Shown: piece by piece, positions 45,877 to 54,808 of the stretch
Position numbering within the stretch: position 1 is the first letter of the stretch
Layout: each line of letters begins with the position of its first letter
Source of the DNA: Photobacterium jeanii
GTDB taxonomy: Bacteria > Pseudomonadota > Gammaproteobacteria > Enterobacterales > Vibrionaceae
Assembly: GCF_001650345.1 (NCBI RefSeq)
Contig: NZ_LVHF01000033.1
Coordinates: forward strand, 186,001 to 250,000
Direction: 5' to 3'
Length of the DNA stretch: 64,000 bases
Translations under genes and position numbers: made by a program
Notes under the pieces: generated by a model
What the model was told of the DNA's origin: nothing
The model's input: the letters and a program-made list of their open reading frames with translations, nothing else
The model's database searches: none

Positions 45877-47634
45877 CTAAGACGGACGATTGTTATTGAG
45901 CCCGTATTTTTTGATTTTCCGATACAATGTCGCAATCCCGATCCCCAGCTCCTCAGCGACCATTTTGCGGTTACCAAGCCGAGATATCGCCTCTTCAATA
46001 CGCATCTTCTCCATCTCTTCTAAGCTCATCGAGTAATCATCGTTATAGGTGACATCTGGGCTAGAAGCTTCAGGTGCTTGTTCAAAGTGTGGAGGAAGGA
46101 GATCAATGTCGATTTGGTCACCTTCAGGCACAATGTTGACAAGATATTCAATCAAATTGCTGAGCTCTCGCACATTCCCTGGCCAATGATAAACATTCAG
46201 GCGGCGCATGGCTTCAGCACTGATCCCTGGGTAGGCTGCACCAATTTTTTGGGTGTGATACTCAAGAAAGTAGTTAGTCAGCAATGCGATATCGCCTTCT
46301 CGCTCTCTTAAAGGAGGCAGCTGGAAAGGGATAACGTTAAGGCGGTAATACAAATCTTCACGGAACTTGTTGGTGGCTATCATCTCTTGGAAATTATGAT
46401 TGGTCGCTGAAATGACCCGAATATCTACGGGCACCGCTTTATTTGAGCCAATAGGCATGACTTCGCGCTCTTCGAGTACCCGCAGCAACTTCGCTTGCAG
46501 CGTCATCGGCATGTCGCCAATCTCATCAAGAAACAGCGTCCCTTTATTCGCAGCTTGGATCAGTCCGTTTTTCCCCTTATTGGAAGCGCCGGTAAATGCC
46601 CCTTTGACGTATCCAAATAACTCACTTTCCAATAACTGTTCAGGGATCGCTGCACAGTTGATAGCAATAAATGGAGATTGGCTTCGATCACTGAGGTTAT
46701 GTACCGCGTTTGCAATGACTTCTTTACCTGTACCGCTTTCACCATTAATAAGAACGCTGGAAGGGCTGCTGGCAACACGCGTGATCATCTTTTTGAGTTG
46801 GCGCATCTGAGGAGATTCACCAATAACCGTTCTGAGTAGGGAACCATGATCTTGGAGCGTAAAATCGCTATTGGGTTGATGGTAAGCCATCAAAAATAAT
46901 TGTTGCCCCTGCGTGTTATAAAACTGACCAACAATTAATTTTTGCCATTCGCCTTGTGAAATAATATGTTGTTGGTGGCTTTTTATTTCATTATTGTGAA
47001 GTGACAACGATTGAATTTTAATTTCAAGGTCATATAAAGTGTCCTGCTTTATATTTAAGTGATTAAGCGCAGGCTGGTTACCATATTTTACTCGGTTGTT
47101 TTCATCGAGAACTAATACGCCTTGGTCCATGTTTTCAATAAGATGAGTAAAAACCTCGTCGAGTCCTTTATTTTTACTGTTTTTTTCGACAACTTGAGAT
47201 ACAACAATTTGCGCTATGTGTTTAACGTAGTCAGAAAAAAGTTGAACATTATCCTTGATTCTTTCTCGTGAATCTTCAGTGAATGCGACAAGGCTGATCA
47301 CGCCTAAACACCGCTCTTCAATCATAATGGGAACGCCAAGGAAGGCCATTTCACGGCAAGAGCTCTTGTTGTTACACCCTTCACATAACGGATCGGTTCT
47401 AGATTTGACTACAACTTTTTCTTCATTGGTTTCAATGATGTACCTGAATATCCTAGAGCTGGTATTTAGCTTTTTGCCAAAAAACTTACTGTAGGGACCT
47501 GTGCCTGCAATCCTAACCAAATCAGCATCGACGACTTCGGCATCAATTTTTAACACCGCTGACAACATTTTTGTGAATCGAAGGATTGTGGGTTGTAACT
47601 GCATTAACTCTGAAGGAGGGGGCGTGTTTTGCAT
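45877..47634 (-). CDS. ygeV: Sigma-54-dependent activator YgeV
   Basis: Enhancer-binding transcription activator of 585 residues (E. coli 592). A GAF-like sensor (about 15-150, with Cys in CEGCNNKSSC) and a PAS-like part (about 165-260) precede the AAA+ domain: Walker A GESGTGKE near 298, the sigma-54 contact loop GAFTGA near 343, Walker B LFLDEIGDMP. The C-terminal Fis-type helix-turn-helix is NRKMVAEELGIGIATLYRKI (about 553-572). It is divergent from ygeW and should activate the sigma-54-type promoters found here before ygfK, ygfM and perhaps ygeW. In E. coli ygeV is needed for the uric acid response. The Cys motif may sense metal or redox state. Confidence 0.94.
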   Translation of the reverse strand: MQNTPPPSELMQLQPTILRFTKMLSAVLKIDAEVVDADLVRIAGTGPYSKFFGKKLNTSSRIFRYIIETNEEKVVVKSRTDPLCEGCNNKSSCREMAFLGVPIMIEERCLGVISLVAFTEDSRERIKDNVQLFSDYVKHIAQIVVSQVVEKNSKNKGLDEVFTHLIENMDQGVLVLDENNRVKYGNQPALNHLNIKQDTLYDLEIKIQSLSLHNNEIKSHQQHIISQGEWQKLIVGQFYNTQGQQLFLMAYHQPNSDFTLQDHGSLLRTVIGESPQMRQLKKMITRVASSPSSVLINGESGTGKEVIANAVHNLSDRSQSPFIAINCAAIPEQLLESELFGYVKGAFTGASNKGKNGLIQAANKGTLFLDEIGDMPMTLQAKLLRVLEEREVMPIGSNKAVPVDIRVISATNHNFQEMIATNKFREDLYYRLNVIPFQLPPLREREGDIALLTNYFLEYHTQKIGAAYPGISAEAMRRLNVYHWPGNVRELSNLIEYLVNIVPEGDQIDIDLLPPHFEQAPEASSPDVTYNDDYSMSLEEMEKMRIEEAISRLGNRKMVAEELGIGIATLYRKIKKYGLNNNRPS

Positions 47635-47767
47635 GTTTTTATCTAACTATTCCTTTAGTGATAAAATTAGCATAAAGGAAAAAAAAGCATGCTGTTTGGA
47701 TATTTGTCATACTTTTCTGATTGAAAAGAGGGAAATGAAATATTTTTGTTATCGCGATCATATTGAA

Positions 47768-47782
47768 ATATCAAAATGATAT
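47768..47782. promoter_or_regulatory. Palindrome copy D between ygeV and ygeW
   Basis: ATATCAAAATGATAT, a perfect 15-bp palindrome whose centre is 178 bp before the GG of the ygeW promoter. Being between the divergent genes, it could also allow autoregulation of ygeV. A half copy (CTATCATTT) is at 47799. Confidence 0.6.
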
Positions 47783-47888
47783 CTCACCACTCTTATCACT
47801 ATCATTTTGGCTTTAATCGCTGATACATCGTTGATAGTTTTTATGCTATTTAACTTTCCATTTTTATATAAAAGCAGTTAATGGCTTT

Positions 47889-47914
47889 CTCCTCCCTGTA
47901 TTCATAGGGAGGAG
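47889..47914. repeat. Inverted repeat in the ygeV-ygeW region
   Basis: CTCCTCCCT (47889-47897) and AGGGAGGAG (47906-47914), 9-bp perfect arms with an 8-nt loop, 37 bp before the ygeW sigma-54-type promoter. No T tract follows. It may be an operator; the ygfK and ygfM promoters do not have it. Confidence 0.4.
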
Positions 47915-47950
47915 AGGGCGGTTTATAAATAATTTCTTTAGAAATTAATG

Positions 47951-47967
47951 TTGGCACAGTTGTTGAT
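47951..47967 (+). promoter_or_regulatory. Sigma-54-type promoter of ygeW operon (imperfect -12)
   Basis: TTGGCACAGTTGTTGAT has a perfect -24 (TTGGCAC) and TTG at -12, but GA in place of the usual GC. The spacing is right. The upstream palindrome and the adjacent activator gene support it. Confidence 0.5.
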
Positions 47968-47977
47968 TGTTCTTTAA

Positions 47978-48007
47978 TTAAGTTTGATTAAGTCTGGTTA
48001 AGTTTGA
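47978..48007 (+). repeat. Three 10-bp direct repeats at the ygeW transcription start
   Basis: TTAAGTTTGA, TTAAGTCTGG and TTAAGTTTGA follow each other without gaps at 47978, 47988 and 47998. A 10-bp period puts all three on one face of the helix, right where transcription from the sigma-54-type promoter would begin. Confidence 0.55.
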
Positions 48008-48206
48008 GTTGTTTTACTTTATTAACCATTTTTATCTTTGAATATTCTACGGACATTATCGTCACACTTACTTTTGGTAAGTCCAAAAACAAAGAGATGA
48101 TCGCTAATTGAGCAATGCTGAAGGCTGTCATTATCTATTAAGCAACTGCCCTGTGATAACACAGTATTGTCAGGGACGCATAACAATTGAAACCGGGAAG
48201 GAAACT

Positions 48207-49394
48207 ATGAAGAGCATCAATGAGCTGATCAAGGAAATCAATGAGCTGAAATCTGAATTACATGATAAAGACTTTCTGTTGACGTGGGAGCAAACACCGG
48301 AAGAACTTGAGCGAGTACTGAAAACAGCTCAAGTACTTAAAGCTATGCGTCAGGAGAATATTGCGACTAACGTATTTAATAATGGTCTTGGCATTTCTCT
48401 TTTCCGCGATAATTCAACGCGTACTCGTTTCTCATATGCGTCAGCAATCAATATGTTAGGGCTTGCTCAACAAGATTTAGATGAAGGTAAATCTCAAATC
48501 GCCCATGGTGAAACTGTTCGAGAAACGGCAAATATGATCTCTTTCTGTGCTGACGCCATCGGTATTCGTGATGATATGTACTTAGGTGCGGGTAATGCCT
48601 ACATGCGTGAAGTTGGTGCTGCTCTGGATGACGGGGTTAAAGAAGGTGTATTACCTCATCGTCCTGCACTGGTTAACCTTCAGTGCGATATCGATCACCC
48701 AACTCAGTCGATGGCTGACTTGGCATGGTTGGAAGAACACTTCGGTGGTTTAGATCAGCTAAAAGGCAAGAAAATCGCCATGACATGGGCTTACTCGCCA
48801 AGCTACGGTAAACCTTTGTCAGTCCCTCAGGGCATTATCGGCCTGATGACTCGCTTTGGTATGGATGTGACGTTGGCGCACCCTGAAGGTTACGACCTTA
48901 TCCCTGAAGTGGTCGAAGAAGCCCGTAAGAATGCGGAAGCATCTGGCGGGAGTTTCACGCAAGTTGCCAGCATGGAAGAAGCATTCAAAGATGCTGATAT
49001 CGTGTATCCAAAATCTTGGGCGCCATACCAAGTGATGGGGCGTCGTACAGAGCTATTACGCGCTAACGATCATGATGGCTTGAAAGCATTGGAGCAAGAA
49101 TGTCTGGCACAGAATGCTAACCATAAAGATTGGCACTGTACCGAAGAAATGATGAAGCTAACCAAAGCGGGTGAAGCATTGTACATGCACTGTTTACCAG
49201 CCGATATTACGGGCGTGTCTTGCGAAGCTGGTGAAGTGGCTGAGTCGGTATTTGATAAGTACCGTATTGAAACTTACAAGGAAGCGAGCTGGAAGCCATA
49301 TGTGATTGCAGCAATGATCCTCAACCGTAAATACCAAGAGCCTGGACACATCCTACAAGAGCTGCTGGATGATGCGAAAAAGCGTGTTAAATAA
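48207..49394 (+). CDS. ygeW: YgeW, knotted carbamoyltransferase-like protein
   Basis: Member of the aspartate/ornithine carbamoyltransferase superfamily, 395 residues (E. coli 396). The carbamoyl phosphate loop is DNSTRTRFSY (about 69-78), and HCLPAD near 330 occupies the position of the ornithine carbamoyltransferase HCLP motif; the long C-terminal extension is typical of this group. The transferred substrate is unconfirmed; in E. coli the gene is needed for anaerobic uric acid breakdown. ATG 48207 with GAAGGA 6 nt upstream is the start. First gene of ygeW-ygeX-ygeY-hyuA. No carbamate kinase gene accompanies it. Confidence 0.95.
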   Translation: MKSINELIKEINELKSELHDKDFLLTWEQTPEELERVLKTAQVLKAMRQENIATNVFNNGLGISLFRDNSTRTRFSYASAINMLGLAQQDLDEGKSQIAHGETVRETANMISFCADAIGIRDDMYLGAGNAYMREVGAALDDGVKEGVLPHRPALVNLQCDIDHPTQSMADLAWLEEHFGGLDQLKGKKIAMTWAYSPSYGKPLSVPQGIIGLMTRFGMDVTLAHPEGYDLIPEVVEEARKNAEASGGSFTQVASMEEAFKDADIVYPKSWAPYQVMGRRTELLRANDHDGLKALEQECLAQNANHKDWHCTEEMMKLTKAGEALYMHCLPADITGVSCEAGEVAESVFDKYRIETYKEASWKPYVIAAMILNRKYQEPGHILQELLDDAKKRVK

Positions 49395-49411
49395 CACACA
49401 CGCCTCATGAA

Positions 49412-49460
49412 CTTTCCCCTGCCTAACAATACTTTTGAGGTGTTGGCTAGGCAGGGAAAG
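49412..49460 (+). repeat. Intercistronic hairpin between ygeW and ygeX
   Basis: CTTTCCCCTGCCTA (49412-49425) pairs with TAGGCAGGGAAAG (49448-49460) with one bulged C; an inner AACA/TGTT extends it. No T tract follows, so it may stabilise mRNA or partly stop transcription within the operon. Confidence 0.5.
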
Positions 49461-49605
49461 GCCTAATCAAACTGTTTGTCTTATGCAAGTCTACTCGCGG
49501 GGTAACTCCTAGGTTGTTAGATAAAGCTGATTGAATCTAGCTTATTAAAGCTAACTTATTTAATAACCCCGCCTTTTCTTTCTCTTATTTTTATGAGGTA
49601 TGGCC

Positions 49606-50808
49606 GTGTCTACGTTCACTCTAAAAATGGAGATCGCCGATAACCGCCACTATAACGGTCAGCTTTCTCCACTATTTACCGCCATCGAGGCGGAAAAAGC
49701 CCGTGCATTCCATCAAGCGGTGGAAGGCTACCAACCAACACCACTGCATTCTCTTGACTGCCTAGCTAACGAAATTGGTGTTGGGAAAATTCTAGTCAAA
49801 GATGAAGCCTACCGTTTCGATTTGAGCGCTTTCAAAATGTTGGGTGGGGCTTATGCCATTGCCCGTCTACTGTGTGATGAATTCAACCTCGATATCAATG
49901 CTTTTGATTTCGCGAAACTCAAAAACGACATTACAGAAAAAATGACTTTCGCAACGGCAACCGATGGTAACCATGGTCGGGGTGTTGCGTGGGCTGCCAA
50001 TAAGCTAGGTCAAAATGCCGTGGTGTATATGCCAAAAGGCGCGGCAGATGAGCGAGTGAATAATATTAGGGCGCTGGGCGCAGAATGTATTGTTACCGAC
50101 ATGAACTATGACGATACCGTGCGTCTTGCCATTAAAACCGCGAATGAAAGTGGCTGGAAAGTGGTGCAAGACACAGCATGGGAAGGGTATACCGAAATAC
50201 CAACTTGGATCATGCAAGGCTACACCACCATGGCGGCAGAAGCTGTCGATCAAATGAAAGCCATGGCGGTAGAGCGTCCGACTCACGTTTTCCTTCAAGC
50301 TGGTGTTGGTGCGATGGCAGGGGGCGTGCTTGGTTACCTGTGTGAACAATTCGGCCCAGATAAATTGCATTCTGTTGTGGTTGAGCCTGATAACGCTGAC
50401 TGTATCTACCGCTCAGGTATCAGTGAGAAGGGTGAAATGGTTAATGTTGATGGCGATCTTGCCACCATCATGGTTGGTTTGGCCTGCGGTGAGCCTAACC
50501 CTATTGGCTGGCCTGTGCTTCGTGACTGCTCAACTCAGTTTGTTTCTTGCCAAGACAGCGTGGCTGCACTCGGGATGCGAGTTCTCGGCAACCCACTAGC
50601 TAGCGACCCAAGAATTGTTTCTGGTGAGTCAGGTGCCGTCGGTGCTGGCTTGCTTGCTGCGGTGCATTTTCACCCAGAAAAAGAGCAATTGATGGCTAAA
50701 CTCGGCCTCAATAAAGATTCAGTGGTACTTCTCATTAATACCGAAGGTGATACCGATCCTGTCCATTATCGTGAAGTGGTATGGGGCGGAAAACATCCAA
50801 CATTTTGA
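49606..50808 (+). CDS. ygeX: 2,3-diaminopropionate ammonia-lyase
   Basis: PLP enzyme of 400 residues (E. coli 398) that converts diaminopropionate to pyruvate and two ammonia. The PLP lysine is in LSAFKMLGGAYA (K77); TDGNHGRGVAWAA near 125 binds the phosphate or substrate, and AGVGAMAGGVLG near 233 is the glycine loop. I choose GTG 49606, 7 nt after GAGG, giving MSTFTLKMEIAD, which lines up with the E. coli start; ATG 49600 is too close to the ribosome site. In purine breakdown it probably works on a ureido- or diaminopropionate-type intermediate. The gap to ygeY is 221 bp and holds a small hairpin at 50989-51014. Confidence 0.95.
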   Translation: MSTFTLKMEIADNRHYNGQLSPLFTAIEAEKARAFHQAVEGYQPTPLHSLDCLANEIGVGKILVKDEAYRFDLSAFKMLGGAYAIARLLCDEFNLDINAFDFAKLKNDITEKMTFATATDGNHGRGVAWAANKLGQNAVVYMPKGAADERVNNIRALGAECIVTDMNYDDTVRLAIKTANESGWKVVQDTAWEGYTEIPTWIMQGYTTMAAEAVDQMKAMAVERPTHVFLQAGVGAMAGGVLGYLCEQFGPDKLHSVVVEPDNADCIYRSGISEKGEMVNVDGDLATIMVGLACGEPNPIGWPVLRDCSTQFVSCQDSVAALGMRVLGNPLASDPRIVSGESGAVGAGLLAAVHFHPEKEQLMAKLGLNKDSVVLLINTEGDTDPVHYREVVWGGKHPTF

Positions 50809-51029
50809 GTTTTGCTAGCTAGCGAATGATTGCATGAAAGCGCTCATTACTGTTTGTACCCTCGTGCTTTCGTATTGCTCTCACTTGAACTAGCACCACT
50901 GAATGATTCAAAAATAGATAAATCCCATTTCCAATTTAGCGTCGTGTCAGCGTCATCAAAAAGGCAGGATGCCGTGCAAATAGATCATACCGAGTGTGAT
51001 GACCACCGCTCGGTTCAAGGAGAATTATA

Positions 51030-52241
51030 ATGAATATTCCATTCACTCAAGTACTGGACAAAGCCCAAGAATACAAAGCGGATATGACTCGCTTCCTTCG
51101 TGACATGATTGCGATTCCAAGTGAAAGTTGTAACGAAGAAAAAGTCGTTTTACGCATTAAAGAAGAGATGGAAAAAGTTGGTTTTGACAAGGTTGAAATC
51201 GACCCTATGGGTAACGTACTGGGTTGGATTGGTCATGGCCCTCATCTTATTGCGATGGATGCACATATCGATACTGTGGGTATCGGTAACATGGACAACT
51301 GGAACTTCGACCCATACGAAGGTATGGAAGATGACGAGGTGATCGGCGGTCGTGGTGCTTCGGACCAAGAAGGTGGTATGGCGTCTATGGTTTACGCTGG
51401 TAAGATCATCAAAGAGCTTGGCTTGGAAGATGAATATACCCTACTTGTCACTGGTACGGTTCAAGAAGAAGACTGTGACGGCCTATGCTGGCAATACATC
51501 ATTCAAGAAAGCAATATCCGCCCAGAATTCGTGGTATCTACCGAGCCAACAGATTGCCAGATTTATCGTGGTCAGCGTGGCCGTATGGAAATTCGAGTTG
51601 ATGTTTCTGGGGTGAGCTGTCATGGCTCTGCACCTGAGCGTGGTGACAACGCGATCTTTAAAATGGGCCATATGCTCAACGATATCGAGAAACTCTCTCA
51701 CAACCTTGGCGATGACCCATTCTTAGGCAAAGGTACATTGACTGTTTCGGAAGTGTTCTACACTTCACCAAGTCGCTGTGCGGTTGCAGATAGCTGTGCC
51801 ATTTCGATTGACCGTCGTTTGACTTGGGGTGAAACATGGGAAGGGGCTATCAAAGAAATTGAAGAGCTAGACTCTGTCAAAAAATTTGGTGGTAAAGTCT
51901 CAATGTACAACTACGACCGCCCAGCTTACACCGGGTTAGTTTACCCGACAGAATGTTATTTCCCTGCTTGGGTGATTGATGAAGAGCACGTTGCGACTAA
52001 GACACTAGAAGCTTCTTACGAGTTACTGTTCGACAAAAAACCAACCGTTGATAAATGGACCTTCTCTACCAACGGCGTTTCTATCATGGGTCGCTATGGT
52101 ATCCCTGTGATTGGCTTTGGCCCAGGTAAAGAACCTGAAGCTCATGCGCCAAACGAGAAGACTTGGAAAGATCACTTAGTCACTTGTGCAGCTATGTACG
52201 CTGTTATCCCTCAAATGTACTTGAGTGAACTCAACAAGTAA
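51030..52241 (+). CDS. ygeY: YgeY, M20-family hydrolase
   Basis: Cytosolic metallohydrolase of the M20/ArgE-DapE family, 403 residues, equal to E. coli YgeY. Metal ligands lie in MDAHIDTVG (about 74-82), [12 protein letters not shown] (about 108-119) and VQEEDCDG (about 143-150), with [10 protein letters not shown] near the C-terminus. Annotated as a selenium metabolism hydrolase; in E. coli it is part of the uric acid-inducible set and probably hydrolyses an amide or carbamoyl intermediate. AAGGAG precedes ATG. It lies between ygeX and hyuA on one strand. Confidence 0.95.
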   Translation: MNIPFTQVLDKAQEYKADMTRFLRDMIAIPSESCNEEKVVLRIKEEMEKVGFDKVEIDPMGNVLGWIGHGPHLIAMDAHIDTVGIGNMDNWNFDPYEGMEDDEVIGGRGASDQEGGMASMVYAGKIIKELGLEDEYTLLVTGTVQEEDCDGLCWQYIIQESNIRPEFVVSTEPTDCQIYRGQRGRMEIRVDVSGVSCHGSAPERGDNAIFKMGHMLNDIEKLSHNLGDDPFLGKGTLTVSEVFYTSPSRCAVADSCAISIDRRLTWGETWEGAIKEIEELDSVKKFGGKVSMYNYDRPAYTGLVYPTECYFPAWVIDEEHVATKTLEASYELLFDKKPTVDKWTFSTNGVSIMGRYGIPVIGFGPGKEPEAHAPNEKTWKDHLVTCAAMYAVIPQMYLSELNK

Positions 52242-52343
52242 TTTTTGAAACGACAGAAGGAGGATATCAAGCTTTGCTTATTCCTCCTTTTTATCTTTAA
52301 TTGAGTTTGTTGTAAGGCAAAGCGTAGATCGAAGGAAGAGACT

Positions 52344-53798
52344 ATGTTTTCAACGGCTTCGGAAAAAGCATCAAAATCCCAATCGGACAGTGCAGCTCCT
52401 CTGCAACCCAAGGCAATGCTGCTTCGCCAAGGGATAGTGGTTGATCATACACAAGCGCAAAAAGCCGATATTCTTATCCTTGATGGCAAAATCGCTGAAA
52501 TAGCGCCAGAAATTCATGCTGTTCCTGAACCGTGTGAAATGATTGAAGCTAAGGGCTTATATGTGATGCCCGGCGGTATTGATGTTCATACCCACTTCAA
52601 TATCGATGTCGGTATCGCTCGCAGTTGTGATGATTTTCTTTCTGGTACTCGCTCTGCCGCTTGTGGCGGTACCACTATGGTCATCGATCATATGGGGTTT
52701 GGTCCTAAAGGGTGTAGCCTTCATCATCAGCTCAATGTATACCAAAAGTATGCCAAGGATACGGCAGCAATTGATTACAGTTTTCATGGCGTTATTCAGC
52801 ATGTTAATGACGATATTCTCGCTGAAATGGCATCAATGGTTGAAGAAGAAGGGATATCCAGCTTTAAGTTATATCTTACCTATGGCTATAAGCTCGATGA
52901 TGCCGAGGTCTTAAAGGCACTGATGCAGCTTAAACAAGTGGGGGCGTTGGCAACGGTTCATCCAGAGAATGACGCTGCGATTGCCTTGCGGCGAACACAG
53001 TTGCTTGAGCAAGGTAAAACCCAACCTAAATATCATGCGATAAGCCGTCCGCTTGAATGTGAAGCCGAAGCGATCGCCAGAATGATCAATCTCGCTAAGT
53101 TAGCGGGGGATGCACCACTGTATATTGTTCATCTTTCCAATGGCTTGGGCTTAGATTATGCGCGTCTTGCTCGCGACAACCACCAGCCTGTATGGGTTGA
53201 AACCTGTCCGCAATATCTGCTGCTTGATGATAGCTGCTATGAAAAAGAAGATGCGCTGAAATACATTTTGAGTCCGCCATTACGACCTGCCGCTGAACGA
53301 GAAAAGCTGTGGGCAGGGCTTGTAGATGGGAGCATTGATACCATTGCGACCGATCATTGCTCATTCACCTACCACGAGCAGAAACAGCGTGGCAAAGACA
53401 ACTTTAGTGCATGTCCCAATGGCATGCCGGGGGTTGAAACTCGAATGCCGCTGATGTTTTCGGAAGGTGTGATGAAAGGGCGTCTGAGCCCGAGTCGTTT
53501 CGTTGAGTTAACCAGCTATCTCCCAGCCAAACTGTTTGGCCTTTACCCTCAAAAAGGGGCATTACAGGTGGGATCAGATGCTGATTTTGTACTGTTTGAC
53601 CCAGAGCAGAATGTCACGATTACTCATAATTTATTGCACGACAATGCAGATTACACCCCGTTTGAGAATACCCCAACCCAAGGGTGGCCAGTCATGACCA
53701 TCAGCCGTGGAGAGGTGGTTGCACGTAATCGCGAATTTACGGGGCAAGCTGGCAATGGCCGTTTTATTCCTCGAAAGGCGTTTGACCCTTCTTTGTAA
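52344..53798 (+). CDS. hyuA: Dihydropyrimidinase/hydantoinase family protein
   Basis: Cyclic amidohydrolase of 484 residues (E. coli HyuA 461). Zinc ligands are GIDVHTHFN (about 78-86), the carboxylated Lys is in SSFKLYLTYG (about 174), later His in ATVHPEN and VHLSNG, and Asp in IATDHCSF near 335. It would open a hydantoin-like ring formed from purine, or act like allantoinase. The first 22 residues are an extra polar Ser/Ala-rich leader compared with E. coli; a later in-frame start at MLLRQGIVV is possible, although GGAAGAG fits the first ATG. Last gene of the island. Confidence 0.92.
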   Translation: MFSTASEKASKSQSDSAAPLQPKAMLLRQGIVVDHTQAQKADILILDGKIAEIAPEIHAVPEPCEMIEAKGLYVMPGGIDVHTHFNIDVGIARSCDDFLSGTRSAACGGTTMVIDHMGFGPKGCSLHHQLNVYQKYAKDTAAIDYSFHGVIQHVNDDILAEMASMVEEEGISSFKLYLTYGYKLDDAEVLKALMQLKQVGALATVHPENDAAIALRRTQLLEQGKTQPKYHAISRPLECEAEAIARMINLAKLAGDAPLYIVHLSNGLGLDYARLARDNHQPVWVETCPQYLLLDDSCYEKEDALKYILSPPLRPAAEREKLWAGLVDGSIDTIATDHCSFTYHEQKQRGKDNFSACPNGMPGVETRMPLMFSEGVMKGRLSPSRFVELTSYLPAKLFGLYPQKGALQVGSDADFVLFDPEQNVTITHNLLHDNADYTPFENTPTQGWPVMTISRGEVVARNREFTGQAGNGRFIPRKAFDPSL

Positions 53799-53810
53799 AT
53801 TGAACAACCT

Positions 53811-53840
53811 AAGCCGAGCTATTTTGATGCTCGGCTTTTG
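53811..53840. terminator. Terminator after hyuA
   Basis: AAGCCGAGC (53811-53819) pairs with GCTCGGCTT (53829-53837). The T tract is short on the plus strand. It lies between convergent genes. Confidence 0.7.
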
Positions 53841-53870
53841 CGTTTCAGTGCTGCCTTGAATACCTCAATA

Positions 53871-54602
53871 CTAAAACTTATACGCAGCGCCGATGCTAAA
53901 TTTCCAACCGAGGTTATTTGTGACTAACGGACTATCGCTATCGTGATGTTCTAGTTCCAGCTTAGAAATGCCCAACAAGTTATCGCTGTAATCGTACAAG
54001 CCAATTAATCCACCTTTGTATACCCAAGTTTCTTGTGCTTGAAATTGTGCTAATCCAGAAGCACTGGATTCAGAAGAAGAGACGCTGTAAAGGTAATCGG
54101 AGAATTTTTTATCGCGATAATCGATTTCAAAGTAAGGAGTGATAAAGACATCATCGAGTGGGGTTTCTAAAATACGCCCTAAATGAAGTTGGATTTCATA
54201 GCCGTTATGCTTATCGGTGACATCGTGTAGGAAGGTCAGTCGTGCACCCAAGGTGCCAAAGGTGACGCCTAACTCGCCATTGCTATCGCGATCGTTGATC
54301 CCGTTTGGGATATCGCGAAAGTCGCTTGAAACTTCAGATAAGCGAATGTTACCTGAGATCCCAAACCAAGGCGTGATGGCAACGTTGCCTAACCCGCCAT
54401 CGACAAAGCCATATTGGCTGTGATGAAACAAATATAAGGCCGCGCCAGGTTTGGCACCATCAACAGAAAAAACTGACTCTTCTGCGGCAACCCCTGCACC
54501 GACAAAAGTGAAATCTTTAAATCGTTCTTGCGCTTGCGTGATCCCTGAAAATGTAGAAAGCGCTGTAAAAGTGATGCACCCAAATAAAGCGTTTTTATTC
54601 AT
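53871..54602 (-). CDS. MipA/OmpV family outer membrane protein
   Basis: Beta-barrel outer membrane protein of 243 residues. Signal peptide 1-24 (ends TQA); a long run of alternating strands ends in Phe (IGAAYKF). Features of the MipA/OmpV family are FVGAGVAAEESVF, PWFGISGNIRLSEV and DIDYRDKKFSDYLYSV. OmpV is a major outer membrane protein in vibrios, MipA a scaffold for murein enzymes; the role here is unknown. Strong ribosome site GAGGAG. Convergent with hyuA. Confidence 0.88.
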   Translation of the reverse strand: MNKNALFGCITFTALSTFSGITQAQERFKDFTFVGAGVAAEESVFSVDGAKPGAALYLFHHSQYGFVDGGLGNVAITPWFGISGNIRLSEVSSDFRDIPNGINDRDSNGELGVTFGTLGARLTFLHDVTDKHNGYEIQLHLGRILETPLDDVFITPYFEIDYRDKKFSDYLYSVSSSESSASGLAQFQAQETWVYKGGLIGLYDYSDNLLGISKLELEHHDSDSPLVTNNLGWKFSIGAAYKF

Positions 54603-54683
54603 AACATTTCTCCTCTGCAGAGTAGAAGAAATGGGTTTAACGGTTTTTATTTCACCCGCGATGAAAAAAGTGGGGATAAAGAA

Positions 54684-54715
54684 AAAGCCTGATAAGGAAT
54701 ACCTTATCAGGCTTT
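54684..54715 (-). terminator. Terminator of the choloylglycine hydrolase-like gene
   Basis: AAAGCCTGATAAGG (54684-54697), loop AATA, CCTTATCAGGCTTT (54702-54715). On the minus strand it runs into TTTTTCTTT, 94 bp after the enzyme's stop codon. Confidence 0.88.
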
Positions 54716-54808
54716 GATGGATAGGGCGGTGGCTGTCGTTAAGTCACTGTCGCTAAGTCACTGTTGCTAAGTTGCTTGGTTAAGTTACCGCCTTAAAACG
54801 GGGTGTGA

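Noticed and set aside
50830..51030. A 66-codon frame between ygeX and ygeY
   Set aside because: It has no ribosome site, ends on the ygeY start and has a random-looking composition.
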